DNA of 64,000 nucleotides from Aminobacter niigataensis (GCF_014200015.1 NZ_JACHOT010000001.1:1-64000), one strand, 5' to 3'; shown: positions 16,467-25,666, counted from the stretch's first letter. Notes: generated from the sequence alone by a model not told the origin. Numbers and translations are program-made.

Positions 16467-16480
16467 CCGTGGTCAGCGTC
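16451..16480 (-). promoter_or_regulatory. Hairpin presenting the leader ORF start codon
   Basis: Stem GACGCTG/CAGCGTC (7 bp), a bulged A, a further CCA/TGG (3 bp) and a 9-nt loop CGGATGTAC that holds the ATG. The 20-nt core TGACCACGGATGTACTGGCA recurs exactly at 50343-50362. It could form an RNA switch or small-RNA element. Confidence 0.5.
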
Positions 16481-16495
16481 CTTCGATCCGATCAA

Positions 16496-16702
16496 TCAGA
16501 GCAGCTGAAGATTGGTGGCCGACTCGCGGCCCTTGGTGTCGCGCTCGAGCTCGAAATTGAGCTTCTGGCCTTCGGCGAGGCCGGAGAAGCCTGCACGTTC
16601 AAGCGCGCTGACATGGACGAACACGTCCTTGCCGCCGTCAGCCTGTTCGATGAAGCCAAAGCCCTTCTGGCCGTTGTAGAACTTTACGGTTCCAGTGTTC
16701 AT
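16496..16702 (-). CDS. cspA: Cold-shock protein, CspA family
   Basis: 68 aa, a single cold-shock domain binding single-stranded RNA/DNA. RNP1 KGFGFIEQ and RNP2 VFVHVSAL are intact; the start is MNTGTVKFYNGQ, and 17 upstream in-frame codons are rejected. It probably acts as an RNA chaperone in the cytoplasm. The mRNA should have a long leader of about 135 nt from the promoter at 16844-16872, as usual for csp genes. Downstream on the same strand is the leader-like ORF and terminator. Confidence 0.93.
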   Translation of the reverse strand: MNTGTVKFYNGQKGFGFIEQADGGKDVFVHVSALERAGFSGLAEGQKLNFELERDTKGRESATNLQLL

Positions 16703-16813
16703 TAGATTGTCTTTCGAATGAGAAAAGTCGTCGTGCAGCAAGTAATGCCGCACATCAAAGGATCGACGATTTGGAGTGAGTTCGGCGGGTCGAGAGCCTC
16801 TGACGCCGCGATA

Positions 16814-16825
16814 GCCAAGCTTGGC
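16814..16825. repeat. 12-bp palindrome in the cspA leader
   Basis: GCCAAGCTTGGC, perfect and self-complementary, just downstream of the predicted cspA -10. It could be an operator or form a small hairpin in the 5' UTR. Confidence 0.4.
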
Positions 16826-16843
16826 CCAAAAAACGATAATTTA

Positions 16844-16872
16844 CTTATAGCTGTTAATTGAGGTTTATGTAA
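16844..16872 (-). promoter_or_regulatory. Predicted cspA promoter
   Basis: On the minus strand TTACAT, a 17-nt spacer, TATAAG. This AT-rich island (16830-16920) contrasts with the GC-rich surroundings. It would place the start about 135 nt before the cspA ATG. Beyond it, 16873-17046 shows no gene. Confidence 0.5.
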
Positions 16873-17046
16873 GGAGTTTTTTCCGGAGCCGCTTTTATTT
16901 GCGAGTTTATTTTAGCAGTACGGCTTCTATCATGGGCGCCGGAATGCTGTTACGCTTCGGCAACTAGCAGAAAATCAGCACTTGCATTCCTGTCGGGTCG
17001 CTTGACCCTTGGCGGCGGGATGCATTTCCCCATGCGAGGACAAACC

Positions 17047-17226
17047 ATGTTTTTCACGAAACGACCAACCGTTCCTGCGCCCTTATTGGCCATGTCCGTG
17101 CCTGTCGCCAAGGCAGCCAGTCGCCTGACGGTGCGCAAGGACGAGGCCGCGCGGCGACGCCTTGCCGACACCGACGGCGCGCGGCGGCGCCAGCTTCAGC
17201 TCGTTGAAGACAATCGCCTGCGCTGA
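17047..17226 (+). CDS. Possible small basic protein (59 aa)
   Basis: 59 aa, MFFTKRPTVPAPLLAMSVPV, with an Arg-rich C-terminal half (KDEAARRRLADTDGARRRQ). GAGGA lies 7 nt before the ATG. It ends 21 nt before the convergent stop of the 693-aa gene. Family unknown, and it may not be a real gene. Confidence 0.35.
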   Translation: MFFTKRPTVPAPLLAMSVPVAKAASRLTVRKDEAARRRLADTDGARRRQLQLVEDNRLR

Positions 17227-17247
17227 CGGACTCCATGGCGAGGGCGG

Positions 17248-19329
17248 TCAGCGTCCCTCGCGGTACCACATCGCGCCGAGCGCCAGCAGCAGCAGTCCCA
17301 GACCGAGGAAGCCGCCGAACAAAGGCACACGCGACACCGACTTGAGCACGCTGTCGTCGGTGGTGCGGAAGCCGAGCCAATCGCGGCCCGAGGCTTCAGC
17401 CGTGCCGCGCACCGGCACGACGTTCGGCACGGAGATGCCTCTCGAAATGGCCGAAATGCCCGTTGCCGCCAACCGGCGCACGTCGCCGCCGGTCGCATCG
17501 ACCGCCGGCTTGAGCACGTTCTCGGTCGAAACGACGTCGGCGAATTCCTGCGCATTGACCGGCCCGACATGGGCAAGGGCGGTCAGGTCGCCATTGCCGA
17601 CCTGGTAGAGGCCGATTTCGCTGGTCTCGACGCTGCCCAGGAAGATGCCCGGATCGCTCTTGGTCAACGGCACGTCCAGCGTCTTGCCCGAAGGCGTGAT
17701 GACACGTGCCGAGCCTGCTTCGTCGCGCATGGTCTGGCGGCGGATGTCGAGCACCATGCCGCGTCCATCGGCGGTCAGGCGCTCTTCCTCGAGTTCCGGC
17801 TCCTTCATCAGCCAGTGGGCGATGCGTCGGTAGAGCGAGACGTGCGGGCCGCCGCCCTCATAGCCGCGCGCCCACAGCCAACCCTGGTCCGACAGGAACA
17901 TGCCGACCCGGCCTTCGCCCTTGCGGTCGAGCAGCAGCAGGGGGCGATCGTCGGCGCCCTTCATCACCACTTCGCCGTCCGGCCGCTCGATGCCGATCTG
18001 GCGGAACCAGCGGCTCCAGCGCGGCGGCTCCTGGCCTGAGCCTTCAAGGCCCCGGGTCACCGGGTGGCGCTGGCCGAGTTCGGTCAGGCGGGGGTAGAAC
18101 GCCTTTTCGATGACGTCGCCATTGGGCATGGCCGGCAGGGCCGAGATCAGCGGCGTGTTGGCGATGGACTGGTCGCCGGCATATTCGGGTCCTGCGGCGA
18201 TCAGCAGCGCACCGCCCTTTTCGACATATTCGGCAATGTAGTCGTAGTAGAGGATCGGCAGCACGTCGCGGTGCTGGTAGCGGTCGAATATGATCAGGTC
18301 GAAGTCGTTGATGCGCTCGACAAACAGCTCGCGCGTCGGAAACGCGATCAGCGACAGCTCGTTGATCGGCGTGCCGTCCTGCTTTTCCGGCGGCCGCAGG
18401 ATGGTGAAATGCACGAGGTCGACGGAAGCGTCGGACTTGAGCAGGTTGCGCCAGGTACGCTCGCCGGCATGCGGCTCGCCCGAGACCAGCAGCACGCGCA
18501 GGTTCTCGCGGATGCCGTCGACCAGCGCGATCGTGCGGTTGTTGGTGTCGGTCAACTCGCCGTCGACGCGTTCGATCGACAGTTCGACGATGTTGCGGCC
18601 GGCACTCGGTATGGTGATCTGCAGCGGCATTTGCTGGCCGACGAAGGCGCGCTGGACCGAAACCTGCACTCCGTTGATCGACACGCGCACGTCGACAGCA
18701 CCGGCTTCGCCGCCGGTGTCGATCACCCGGTAGGTCATGTCGAGCGGCTTGCCGACGATGCCGAAGCGTGGCGCGTTCTCGAAGCGGATGCGGCGGTCGC
18801 GCTCGTTCTCCTCGCCGGTGATCAGCGCATGCAGCGGGGCGTTGATCGCCGGCGCGCCCGGCACGTCGTGCACCTGGCCGTCCGTCACCATGACGGCGCC
18901 GCCGATGCGCGACGGCGGCACGTCGCGGAACGCACTTTCGAGCGCTGCAAACAGGCGTGTCTCGGTGCGGTCGTCGGCCGCATCGGCGCGCCCGGCCTCG
19001 ACCACGCGCACCTCGAACTGACGGAAGCGCGCCAGGCGCTCCTTGAGGCCCTCGACCGCGGCATCGGTCTGGACGGTGCGCTCGCCGATCTGCTGGCTCT
19101 GGCTGCGGTCGACGACGATGGCGACGACGCTCTTCAGCGGTTCGCGTTCCTCGTCGAGGATCACGGGGTTGGCCAGCGCCAGGCCGAGTGCGCCAAGCGC
19201 AAGCAACCTCAGCCATCCGCCGCGCTGGCGGAACCACAGGCCGACGAGCGCCAGCAGCGCCAGCGGCACGAGCAGGGCGGCCAAGACGGGCCACGACAAA
19301 AGGGGTTCGAAGGCGACGGACCAGTTCAT
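17248..19329 (-). CDS. Membrane-anchored vWA / glutamine-amidotransferase-like protein
   Basis: 693 aa. Two N-terminal membrane helices (about 12-32 and 40-55) are followed by a von Willebrand A-like region with an intact MIDAS start Asp74-Arg-Ser76-Gln-Ser78. A middle portion (about 280-440) resembles the GATase-1-like fold of the family (LRVLLVSGEPHAGER, GGALLIAAGPEYAG). A final helix lies at about 668-686. Last gene of the moxR operon, its start 1 nt from the end of the DUF4159 gene. The bulk should be periplasmic. The function is unknown. Confidence 0.75.
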   Translation of the reverse strand: MNWSVAFEPLLSWPVLAALLVPLALLALVGLWFRQRGGWLRLLALGALGLALANPVILDEEREPLKSVVAIVVDRSQSQQIGERTVQTDAAVEGLKERLARFRQFEVRVVEAGRADAADDRTETRLFAALESAFRDVPPSRIGGAVMVTDGQVHDVPGAPAINAPLHALITGEENERDRRIRFENAPRFGIVGKPLDMTYRVIDTGGEAGAVDVRVSINGVQVSVQRAFVGQQMPLQITIPSAGRNIVELSIERVDGELTDTNNRTIALVDGIRENLRVLLVSGEPHAGERTWRNLLKSDASVDLVHFTILRPPEKQDGTPINELSLIAFPTRELFVERINDFDLIIFDRYQHRDVLPILYYDYIAEYVEKGGALLIAAGPEYAGDQSIANTPLISALPAMPNGDVIEKAFYPRLTELGQRHPVTRGLEGSGQEPPRWSRWFRQIGIERPDGEVVMKGADDRPLLLLDRKGEGRVGMFLSDQGWLWARGYEGGGPHVSLYRRIAHWLMKEPELEEERLTADGRGMVLDIRRQTMRDEAGSARVITPSGKTLDVPLTKSDPGIFLGSVETSEIGLYQVGNGDLTALAHVGPVNAQEFADVVSTENVLKPAVDATGGDVRRLAATGISAISRGISVPNVVPVRGTAEASGRDWLGFRTTDDSVLKSVSRVPLFGGFLGLGLLLLALGAMWYREGR

Positions 19330-19330
19330 G

Positions 19331-22156
19331 TCACTGCCCCAGCCGTTCGAGCAGTACGGGCACGTGCACCTGGTCGGATTTGTAGTTGCCGGTCAGCATG
19401 TACATCATGACGTTGACGCCGGCGCGCAGGGCATAGACGCGCTGCATCGGGTCGGACGGCACGGTCGGCAGCATCGGTTCGCCGTTCTCGTCGACGGCCC
19501 AGGCGCCGGCGAAATCGTTGGCGGTGATCATGATCGGGGTCACCCCGTCGCCGGTGCGCACCGGCCGGCCTTCGGCATTGGATGCCTCCAGCGACGCCTC
19601 GACCCAGAGCGGGCTGCCGTTGAAGCGGCCCGGAAACTCGGGAAGGATGAAGAACGCCTTGGTCAGCACGTGGTCGGCCGGCACCGGCTCCAGCGGCGGC
19701 ACATTGAGATTGGCCAGGATGTCGCGCAGCCGCTCGGTGGCAGGGCTTGCCGAATCCGCGCCGATGCCGTTGGCAAACTGGTCGCGCGTGTCGAACAATA
19801 CCGTGCCGCCCTGTTTCATATAGGCGTCGACGCGGGCGATGGCCGCCTCGCTCGGCATCGGGGCTGCCGGATCGATCGGCCAGTAGATCAGCGGGTAGAA
19901 GGCAAGCTCGTCCTTGGCGATGTCGACGCCGGCCGGCTCGCCCGGCTCCAGCGCTGTCTTTTCGACGAGGAATTTTGTCAGGCCGGTAATGCCGGCCCGG
20001 CTGATCGCGTCGACCGAGGCTTCGCCCGTCAGGACGTAGGCAATGCGGGTGCGCGAGATCGCTTCCACGGCTTCGAGGTCGCCGGGCTTGGTGTCGTCGG
20101 CACGCGCGACGTCGGGCTGCGCAAGCAGCGCACCCAGGCAAAGCAGGACCGCAGCCGCAGTTCCGGCCGTTCGTGCGCGCCGGGTGCCACGGCGCGAGAA
20201 CATCCCGCCCATCCACAGGACGGCCAGCGTGTCGAGCGCCATCAATGCCAGGGCTGCTGCCACGAGCGGGCCTTTCAAGTCGCGCGATTCGTCGAAAGCG
20301 TAACGTATTTCGGTCACCGGCGCCGAGAATTGCGGCCGGACGATCGGCACAAGCGCTGCGTCGGCCTTGAGCAGGTTGTGGGCGAGCACGCCTTCTTCGC
20401 TGCCATAGAGGCCGGGTGGATTTTCGAGCGTCACCGGCAGGGTGCCTGAACCGGCGAGCAACGGGCGGGCGTCCGGCGGCGGCGGCACGATACGCCCTTC
20501 TGCCGATATCATCCGGTAAGGTGCCAGCGATGCCGGCTTGTCTTCGGCACCGGCCGTCGCCGTGCCCTGGTTGCGCGACAGCTGCACGATGCGGCGCAGC
20601 ATCTCGACGAAACTGCCCGAGATCGGCAGGTTCGACCATGTCGCTTGCGGCGCGATGTGGAACAGCACCAGCGTGCCCTTGCCGCGCCGCGCGCCGGTCA
20701 CCAGCGGCGTGCCGTCGGCGAGGTTGGCCCAGGTGCTTTGCGCGAGATCGGGTGTCGGCTCGGCCAGCACCTGCCGGCTCACCGTCACCTCGTTGGGCGG
20801 AGAAAGATCGCCGAAGGGGCCGCTGCCGGGAAAGTCGCTCACCGGCTGCGGTGCCGTCCACGACAGGGCGCCGCCGAGCGAACGTTCGCCGAGCCTCAGC
20901 CTGACCGGCAGCAGTTCCTCGTCATTGCCGGCGGCCGCCAGCCGCGAACCGGCGAAGCGCACCAGCGTGCCGCCGTCGTTGAGCCACTTGAGCAGCCTTT
21001 CACGTGCCTGCGGCGGAATCGTGCCGACATCGGCCATGACGATCATCGCCGGCTTCTGGTCGATCAGCTGCGGGATCGCTTCGGCAAGGTCGGAGCTTGT
21101 CGGCTCGCTCAGGTCGGCAAAGGGTTCAAGCGCGCGGCGAATGTAATAGAGCGGCGCCAGCAGCGGCTGCGAATCGTCGGCATCCGACTGCGACAGCAGG
21201 CCGACGCGGCGGCGCTTGGAGCTGTCGTCGAGCACCCGCACCGCGCCCGCCTGGGCCTGGCCGTCGAGCGCGATCGAGGCGAAATCGTTGCGCAGCTCGA
21301 AGGGCACGGTCATCGTGCCGGTCGCCACCGTCTCGCCCGGTGCAAAGGTCAGCGTGGCGTCGGCGATGCGGCGGCCCTTGTCGTCGAAGGCGCCGGCGGT
21401 CACGGCACCAGGCGCCGGATCGCCAGGCGCGCGGATCGCGGTCAGGGCAAATCCGTCCATCTCGTTTTCGGCCGATGTCAGGCCCTTGGCGTCTAGCCGT
21501 TCCGGCGATGCCCACAGCACGTTCGGCGGGTTTTGGCCGAGCAGCGTGGCGAACGCCTGTTCGTCGCCTGCACTTGCCAGCCCGTCGTCGAGGACAGCGA
21601 TGCTGGCGCCGGGCAGTGTGGCCAGCACCGTCGCGACACGGGCGTAGACCGGGCCGCGGTCGGTCGGCACCGGTCGAGGCTCGGCGGCGCGCAGCCGGTC
21701 GAGTGCGGCCTGGGCGTCGAAGGGGCCGATCTCGGCATTCGGTTTTTCGGCGGTGAAGGCCAGCACGACCGGCTGGCCTGCGGCCCCGGCATCGGCGATC
21801 AGCCGTTCGGCGGTCGCGGTGCGGCGTTTCCAGTCCGGCGCGCTCGCCCAGCCATTGTCGACCACCAGCGCCAGCGCCGTCCCGCCCGTCGGCAGTTTTT
21901 CGCGCGGGTTGAAGATCGGCTCGGCTAGAGCCAGCACGACAAGCGCTGCCATCAGCAGCCTCAGCAGCGTCAGCCACCACGGGCTCTGGTGCGGCGTTTC
22001 TTCCTTTCTGAACACCCGCGCCAGGATCTTCAGCGGCGGGAACACTTCGGCCTGCGGCTTAGGCGGCGTCAATCTGAGCAGCCACCAGATGACCGGCAGC
22101 GCCAGCAGGCCCCACAGGACCGCGGGCGCACCGAAGGACAGCGGCAGCCAGCTCAT
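19331..22156 (-). CDS. DUF4159 domain protein with BatA-like N-terminus
   Basis: 941 aa. Starts MSWLPLSFGAPAVLWGLLAL, a BatA-type N-terminus with two helices (about 8-26 and 60-80). A vWA-like region follows with a degenerate MIDAS (VVDNGWAS). A hydrophobic helix near 670-690 precedes an Arg/Ala-rich segment and the DUF4159 domain at the C-terminus (about 720-940; IAYVLTGEASVDAISRAGI near its start). The long upstream frame is rejected in favour of the ATG whose ATGA overlaps the DUF58 stop. A protein partner of the MoxR ATPase at the membrane (inference). Confidence 0.85.
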   Translation of the reverse strand: MSWLPLSFGAPAVLWGLLALPVIWWLLRLTPPKPQAEVFPPLKILARVFRKEETPHQSPWWLTLLRLLMAALVVLALAEPIFNPREKLPTGGTALALVVDNGWASAPDWKRRTATAERLIADAGAAGQPVVLAFTAEKPNAEIGPFDAQAALDRLRAAEPRPVPTDRGPVYARVATVLATLPGASIAVLDDGLASAGDEQAFATLLGQNPPNVLWASPERLDAKGLTSAENEMDGFALTAIRAPGDPAPGAVTAGAFDDKGRRIADATLTFAPGETVATGTMTVPFELRNDFASIALDGQAQAGAVRVLDDSSKRRRVGLLSQSDADDSQPLLAPLYYIRRALEPFADLSEPTSSDLAEAIPQLIDQKPAMIVMADVGTIPPQARERLLKWLNDGGTLVRFAGSRLAAAGNDEELLPVRLRLGERSLGGALSWTAPQPVSDFPGSGPFGDLSPPNEVTVSRQVLAEPTPDLAQSTWANLADGTPLVTGARRGKGTLVLFHIAPQATWSNLPISGSFVEMLRRIVQLSRNQGTATAGAEDKPASLAPYRMISAEGRIVPPPPDARPLLAGSGTLPVTLENPPGLYGSEEGVLAHNLLKADAALVPIVRPQFSAPVTEIRYAFDESRDLKGPLVAAALALMALDTLAVLWMGGMFSRRGTRRARTAGTAAAVLLCLGALLAQPDVARADDTKPGDLEAVEAISRTRIAYVLTGEASVDAISRAGITGLTKFLVEKTALEPGEPAGVDIAKDELAFYPLIYWPIDPAAPMPSEAAIARVDAYMKQGGTVLFDTRDQFANGIGADSASPATERLRDILANLNVPPLEPVPADHVLTKAFFILPEFPGRFNGSPLWVEASLEASNAEGRPVRTGDGVTPIMITANDFAGAWAVDENGEPMLPTVPSDPMQRVYALRAGVNVMMYMLTGNYKSDQVHVPVLLERLGQ

Positions 22157-23067
22157 CGGCGGCCTCCCGGTCCGTGGCCTTCGGCGGTCAGCGCCATGTG
22201 CACATGCACTAGCGCGTCCGAGGCAAGGCGGTCGGTGTGATTGACAGTGTAGCTCCAGCCCAGCCGCTTGCACCAGGCGGCAAGCTCCTGGCGGCGCGCC
22301 GAATAGAGGTTGCGATAAGCCTCGGCCAGTTGTTCGGCACGTCCGGCGGTCAGCTTGTCGCCCGTTTCAGGGTCGGTGAACTCGGTCCGGCCGGCATAGG
22401 GGAAACTTTCTTCCGCCGGATCTACAACTTCGATCAGATGGGCGCGGGCGCCGTGGCGGGCCAGCGTATCGAGCCAGGCCATGGTCTCTTCGACCGGGTC
22501 GAGGAAGTCGCCGATGATGACGATGTCGGAAAAGCGGCGGATGCCGGAAAGGTCGGGCTTCGCCGGCAGCGACATGGCTTGCGCCAGATGGGAGGCCAGC
22601 CGCTCGGCACCGCTGCGGGCGCTGAACGGGTCCGTCAGCCCCGGCCAGGCGATGCGTTCGCCGCTGCGCGACAGAAGCTCGGCCAGCGCGAAGACCAGCA
22701 CCAGGGCCCGCGATTCCTTCGACACCGTAGCCGCCTTCGACTTGTACAGCATCGACGGCGACAGGTCGGCCCACAGCCAGACGGTGTGGGCGGCTTCCCA
22801 TTCGCGGTCGCGGACATAGGTGTGGTCGTCGCGGGCCGAGCGGCGCCAGTCGATGCGGGCCATCGCCTCGCCCTGTACATAAGGCCGGAACTGCCAGAAA
22901 TTCTCGCCGATGCCGCGCTTCTTGCGGCCGTGCCAGCCGGCAATCACGGTGTTGACGATGCGGCGGGCCTCGACCAGCAGGTCAGGCACCAGCGACGCGC
23001 GCAGCCTGCCGCGGGCAAGCGCATCGCTGGTCGCAACCGGTGCCGATGACTCGCCGATGCGCGCCAT
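22153..23067 (-). CDS. DUF58 domain protein
   Basis: 304 aa. Shows the DUF58 core (RPYVQGEAMARIDWRRSAR, residues 61-79) inside a vWA-like fold with an intact MIDAS Asp101-Leu-Ser103-Pro-Ser105. DUF58 proteins typically accompany MoxR ATPases and are thought to be their clients or co-factors. Soluble here. Shares 1 nt (TGATG) with the moxR stop and 4 nt (ATGA) with DUF4159, so it is translationally coupled on both sides. Confidence 0.9.
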   Translation of the reverse strand: MARIGESSAPVATSDALARGRLRASLVPDLLVEARRIVNTVIAGWHGRKKRGIGENFWQFRPYVQGEAMARIDWRRSARDDHTYVRDREWEAAHTVWLWADLSPSMLYKSKAATVSKESRALVLVFALAELLSRSGERIAWPGLTDPFSARSGAERLASHLAQAMSLPAKPDLSGIRRFSDIVIIGDFLDPVEETMAWLDTLARHGARAHLIEVVDPAEESFPYAGRTEFTDPETGDKLTAGRAEQLAEAYRNLYSARRQELAAWCKRLGWSYTVNHTDRLASDALVHVHMALTAEGHGPGGRR

Positions 23068-24071
23068 CAGATGTCCTTGACCAGCCGCGCCACCACGTCG
23101 CGGACCGTCATGCCTTCGGCGCGGGCGGCGAAGGTCAGTGCCATACGGTGCTGAAGGACAGGCTCGGCCAGCGCGCGGATGTCGTCGATCGACGGCGCGA
23201 GGCGTCCGTCATAAAGCGCGCGCGCCCTGGCGCACAGCGTCAGCGCCTGGCTGGCGCGGGGGCCGGGACCCCACGACACGTGTTTGTCAGTCTCGGTATT
23301 GCCCTGGCCCGGACGGGCCGAGCGCACCAGCTTGAGGATCGCCTCGACCACGCTTTCGGGCACCGGCATGCGGCGGATCAGATGCTGGATGTCCTTCAGC
23401 CGCTGCGGATCGAGCACGTTCTGGGCCTTGGCGTCCTCGATGCCGGTGGTTTCCAGAAGGATGCGGCGCTCGGCCTCGAGCTCGGGATAGAGGATGTCGA
23501 CCTGCATCAGGAAGCGGTCGAGTTGGGCTTCCGGCAGCGGATAGGTGCCTTCCTGCTCCAGCGGGTTCTGGGTTGCCAGCACATGGAAAGGGGCGGGCAG
23601 GTCGTGGCGCTCGCCGGCGACCGTCACGTGATACTCCTGCATCGCCTGCAGCAACGCGGACTGGGTGCGCGGGCTGGCGCGGTTGATCTCGTCGGCCATC
23701 AGCAATTGCGCGAAGATCGGCCCGGAAATGAAGCGGAAGGAGCGTTTGCCCTGGTCGTCCTGCTCCATCACCTCGGAGCCGAGGATGTCGGACGGCATCA
23801 GGTCGGGCGTGAACTGGATACGGCGCGAGTCGAGGCCGAGCACGATGCCGAGTGTTTCGACCAGCTTGGTCTTGGCGAGCCCAGGCACGCCGACCAGCAG
23901 CGCGTGGCCGCCGGCCAGGAGCGCAACCAGCGTGCGTTCGACCACACTTTCCTGGCCGAAGATGACGCGGCCGACGCCGGCGCGGATCTTGGCGATGTCG
24001 GCAAGCGCACGTTCGGCTGCGGCGATCATCTCGCTCTCGCTCATCGCCGTTTCCTTGATCATCACGCTCAT
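23067..24071 (-). CDS. MoxR family AAA+ ATPase
   Basis: 334 aa from MSVMIKETAMSESEM. Walker A GVPGLAKTK (61-69), Walker B LLMADEINRA (123-132) and the sensor-1 ATQNP are in place, and the lid domain is at the C-terminus. MoxR proteins act as chaperones for metal or complex insertion with vWA-domain partners. The long upstream frame to 24326 is rejected. First gene of the four-gene operon; divergent from the DUF1285 gene. Confidence 0.92.
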   Translation of the reverse strand: MSVMIKETAMSESEMIAAAERALADIAKIRAGVGRVIFGQESVVERTLVALLAGGHALLVGVPGLAKTKLVETLGIVLGLDSRRIQFTPDLMPSDILGSEVMEQDDQGKRSFRFISGPIFAQLLMADEINRASPRTQSALLQAMQEYHVTVAGERHDLPAPFHVLATQNPLEQEGTYPLPEAQLDRFLMQVDILYPELEAERRILLETTGIEDAKAQNVLDPQRLKDIQHLIRRMPVPESVVEAILKLVRSARPGQGNTETDKHVSWGPGPRASQALTLCARARALYDGRLAPSIDDIRALAEPVLQHRMALTFAARAEGMTVRDVVARLVKDI

Positions 24072-24389
24072 GCGGGCCGGATCCTTCTTCTGGCGCGGGG
24101 CCCTGAAATCGAAACCGATTCCCGGACCGCCGATGCGCTCACTCAAAATGCTACAGCGTGCCTCTCTCGTCCATCCGAACGCGATGCCGCTTCGTAAATC
24201 TACCTGGATTATTTGCCCCTTGGTCCGGTGCGTCGTCCGTGTGGACGTCGTGCCTGCCGCCCAATCCCCAGAGGTCAAACGATCCCGGGCGTCGCGATCT
24301 CCATGCCCGCACCTTGGCGAGGCCATGGCATTGAACTTAAATCACTTGCCTATGCTGACAAGCGCAACAACAGTGACTATTTCGTGACC
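24072..24389. other. Divergent intergenic region, moxR / DUF1285
   Basis: 318 nt without a credible gene. It should hold both promoters of the divergent transcription units; I see no clear consensus -35/-10 pair or palindromic operator. Confidence 0.6.
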
Positions 24390-25034
24390 ATGACTGGCGA
24401 CCTTGACCATAGCCGCGAGGCGACGACTGACCCTGGGCTGACCCGCGCCGGCGACGCGGCCGGCCTCGAGGCGCTGATCTCACGCGCCGCCCGCGCCGGC
24501 AAAGGGCTGCCGCCGGTCGAGCGCTGGAATCCCGATTTCTGCGGCGATCTCGACATGGAAATTAGGCCCGACGGCACCTGGTTCTATTTGGGCACGCCGA
24601 TCGGCCGCATGCCACTGGTGCAGCTGTTTTCGACCGTGCTGCGCAAGGACGAGGACGGCAAGACCTACCTCGTCACCCCGGTGGAAAGAGTCGGCATCCG
24701 CGTCGTCGACGCCCATTTCGTTGCCGTCGAGATGAACGTCACGGGCGAGGGCGCCGACCAGGTGCTGACCTTCCGCACCAATGTCGGCGATGTCGTCGAG
24801 GCCGGGCCGGAGCATCGGCTGCGCTTCGTCGACGAGCCCGAGACCGGAGGCCTCAAGCCCTATCTGCTGGTGCGCGGTCGTCTGGAGGCGCTGGTCGCGC
24901 GTCCTGTCATGTACGAGCTCGTCGAACATGGCGAGCGCATCGAGATCGACGGCAACGACATGTTCGCCGTGCGTTCGAAGGGCGAGGTCTATCCTGTGAT
25001 GCCCTGGGACAGGCTGGAGCGGCTGAGCGCGTGA
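24390..25034 (+). CDS. DUF1285 family protein
   Basis: 214 aa from MTGDLDHSREATTD. The middle and C-terminus hold the family hallmarks (ERWNPDFCGDLDMEIRPDG, WFYLGTPIGRMPLVQLFSTVL, YPVMPWDRL). Function unknown. It is followed by a Nudix hydrolase whose ATG overlaps this stop (TGATG) and then cca, a conserved rhizobial set. Confidence 0.9.
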   Translation: MTGDLDHSREATTDPGLTRAGDAAGLEALISRAARAGKGLPPVERWNPDFCGDLDMEIRPDGTWFYLGTPIGRMPLVQLFSTVLRKDEDGKTYLVTPVERVGIRVVDAHFVAVEMNVTGEGADQVLTFRTNVGDVVEAGPEHRLRFVDEPETGGLKPYLLVRGRLEALVARPVMYELVEHGERIEIDGNDMFAVRSKGEVYPVMPWDRLERLSA

Positions 25035-25666
25035 TGGTCCGTTCCCCGGCAGCACATTATTCGGCGCAGGATTTCCGCCAGCGTGCGGCGCAGGAGCATC
25101 TCAACGATGCCGTCGCCGACTATGGCGACCATTTGCTCAACCCCGACATGCGTGAGCTGTTCGTGCACGACCGGTTGCGCGATGCGGCCGTGCTGATCCC
25201 GGTGGTGGACCATGGCGACGCCTCGACCGTCATCCTCACCAAGCGGGCGGAGAAGCTGAAGAGCCACTCCGGCCAGATCGCCTTTCCCGGCGGCCGCATC
25301 GATCCGGGCGACGTCTCGCCGGAGGCGGCAGCGCTGCGCGAGACATCAGAGGAAATCGGGCTAACGTCAGACTATATCGACATAATCGGCCGCTTGCCGG
25401 ACTATGTCACCGGCAGCGGCTATCGCATCGCGCCGGTGCTCGGCGTCGTCCGCCCCGGCTTCCAGTTCACCGTCAATCCGGATGAAGTCGACGACATCTT
25501 CGAGGTGCCGCTCGGCTTCCTGATGGACCCCGCCAACCACAACCGCGCCAGCCGCACCTGGCAGGACAAGGAGCGTTTTTTCTACGCCATGCCCTACGAG
25601 GAGCGCTACATCTGGGGCGTCACCGCCGGCATCATCCGCGCGCTCTATGAAAGGCTCTACACATGA
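25034..25666 (+). CDS. CoA pyrophosphatase-type Nudix hydrolase
   Basis: 210 aa using the ATG at 25034; a GTG at 25031 overlaps it. The NuBI/UPF0035-like motif KSHSGQIAFPGG (77-88) precedes the Nudix box GGRIDPGDVSPEAAALRETS followed by EEIG. These two motifs together mark CoA pyrophosphatases (NudL-like), which cut CoA to 4'-phosphopantetheine and 3',5'-ADP. Overlaps cca by 4 nt (ATGA), so all three genes form one operon. Confidence 0.88.
   Translation: MVRSPAAHYSAQDFRQRAAQEHLNDAVADYGDHLLNPDMRELFVHDRLRDAAVLIPVVDHGDASTVILTKRAEKLKSHSGQIAFPGGRIDPGDVSPEAAALRETSEEIGLTSDYIDIIGRLPDYVTGSGYRIAPVLGVVRPGFQFTVNPDEVDDIFEVPLGFLMDPANHNRASRTWQDKERFFYAMPYEERYIWGVTAGIIRALYERLYT

Noticed and set aside
18064-19410. 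448-aa frame antisense to the vWA/DUF4159 genes
   Set aside because: Shadow of the coupled operon; no homologous look.
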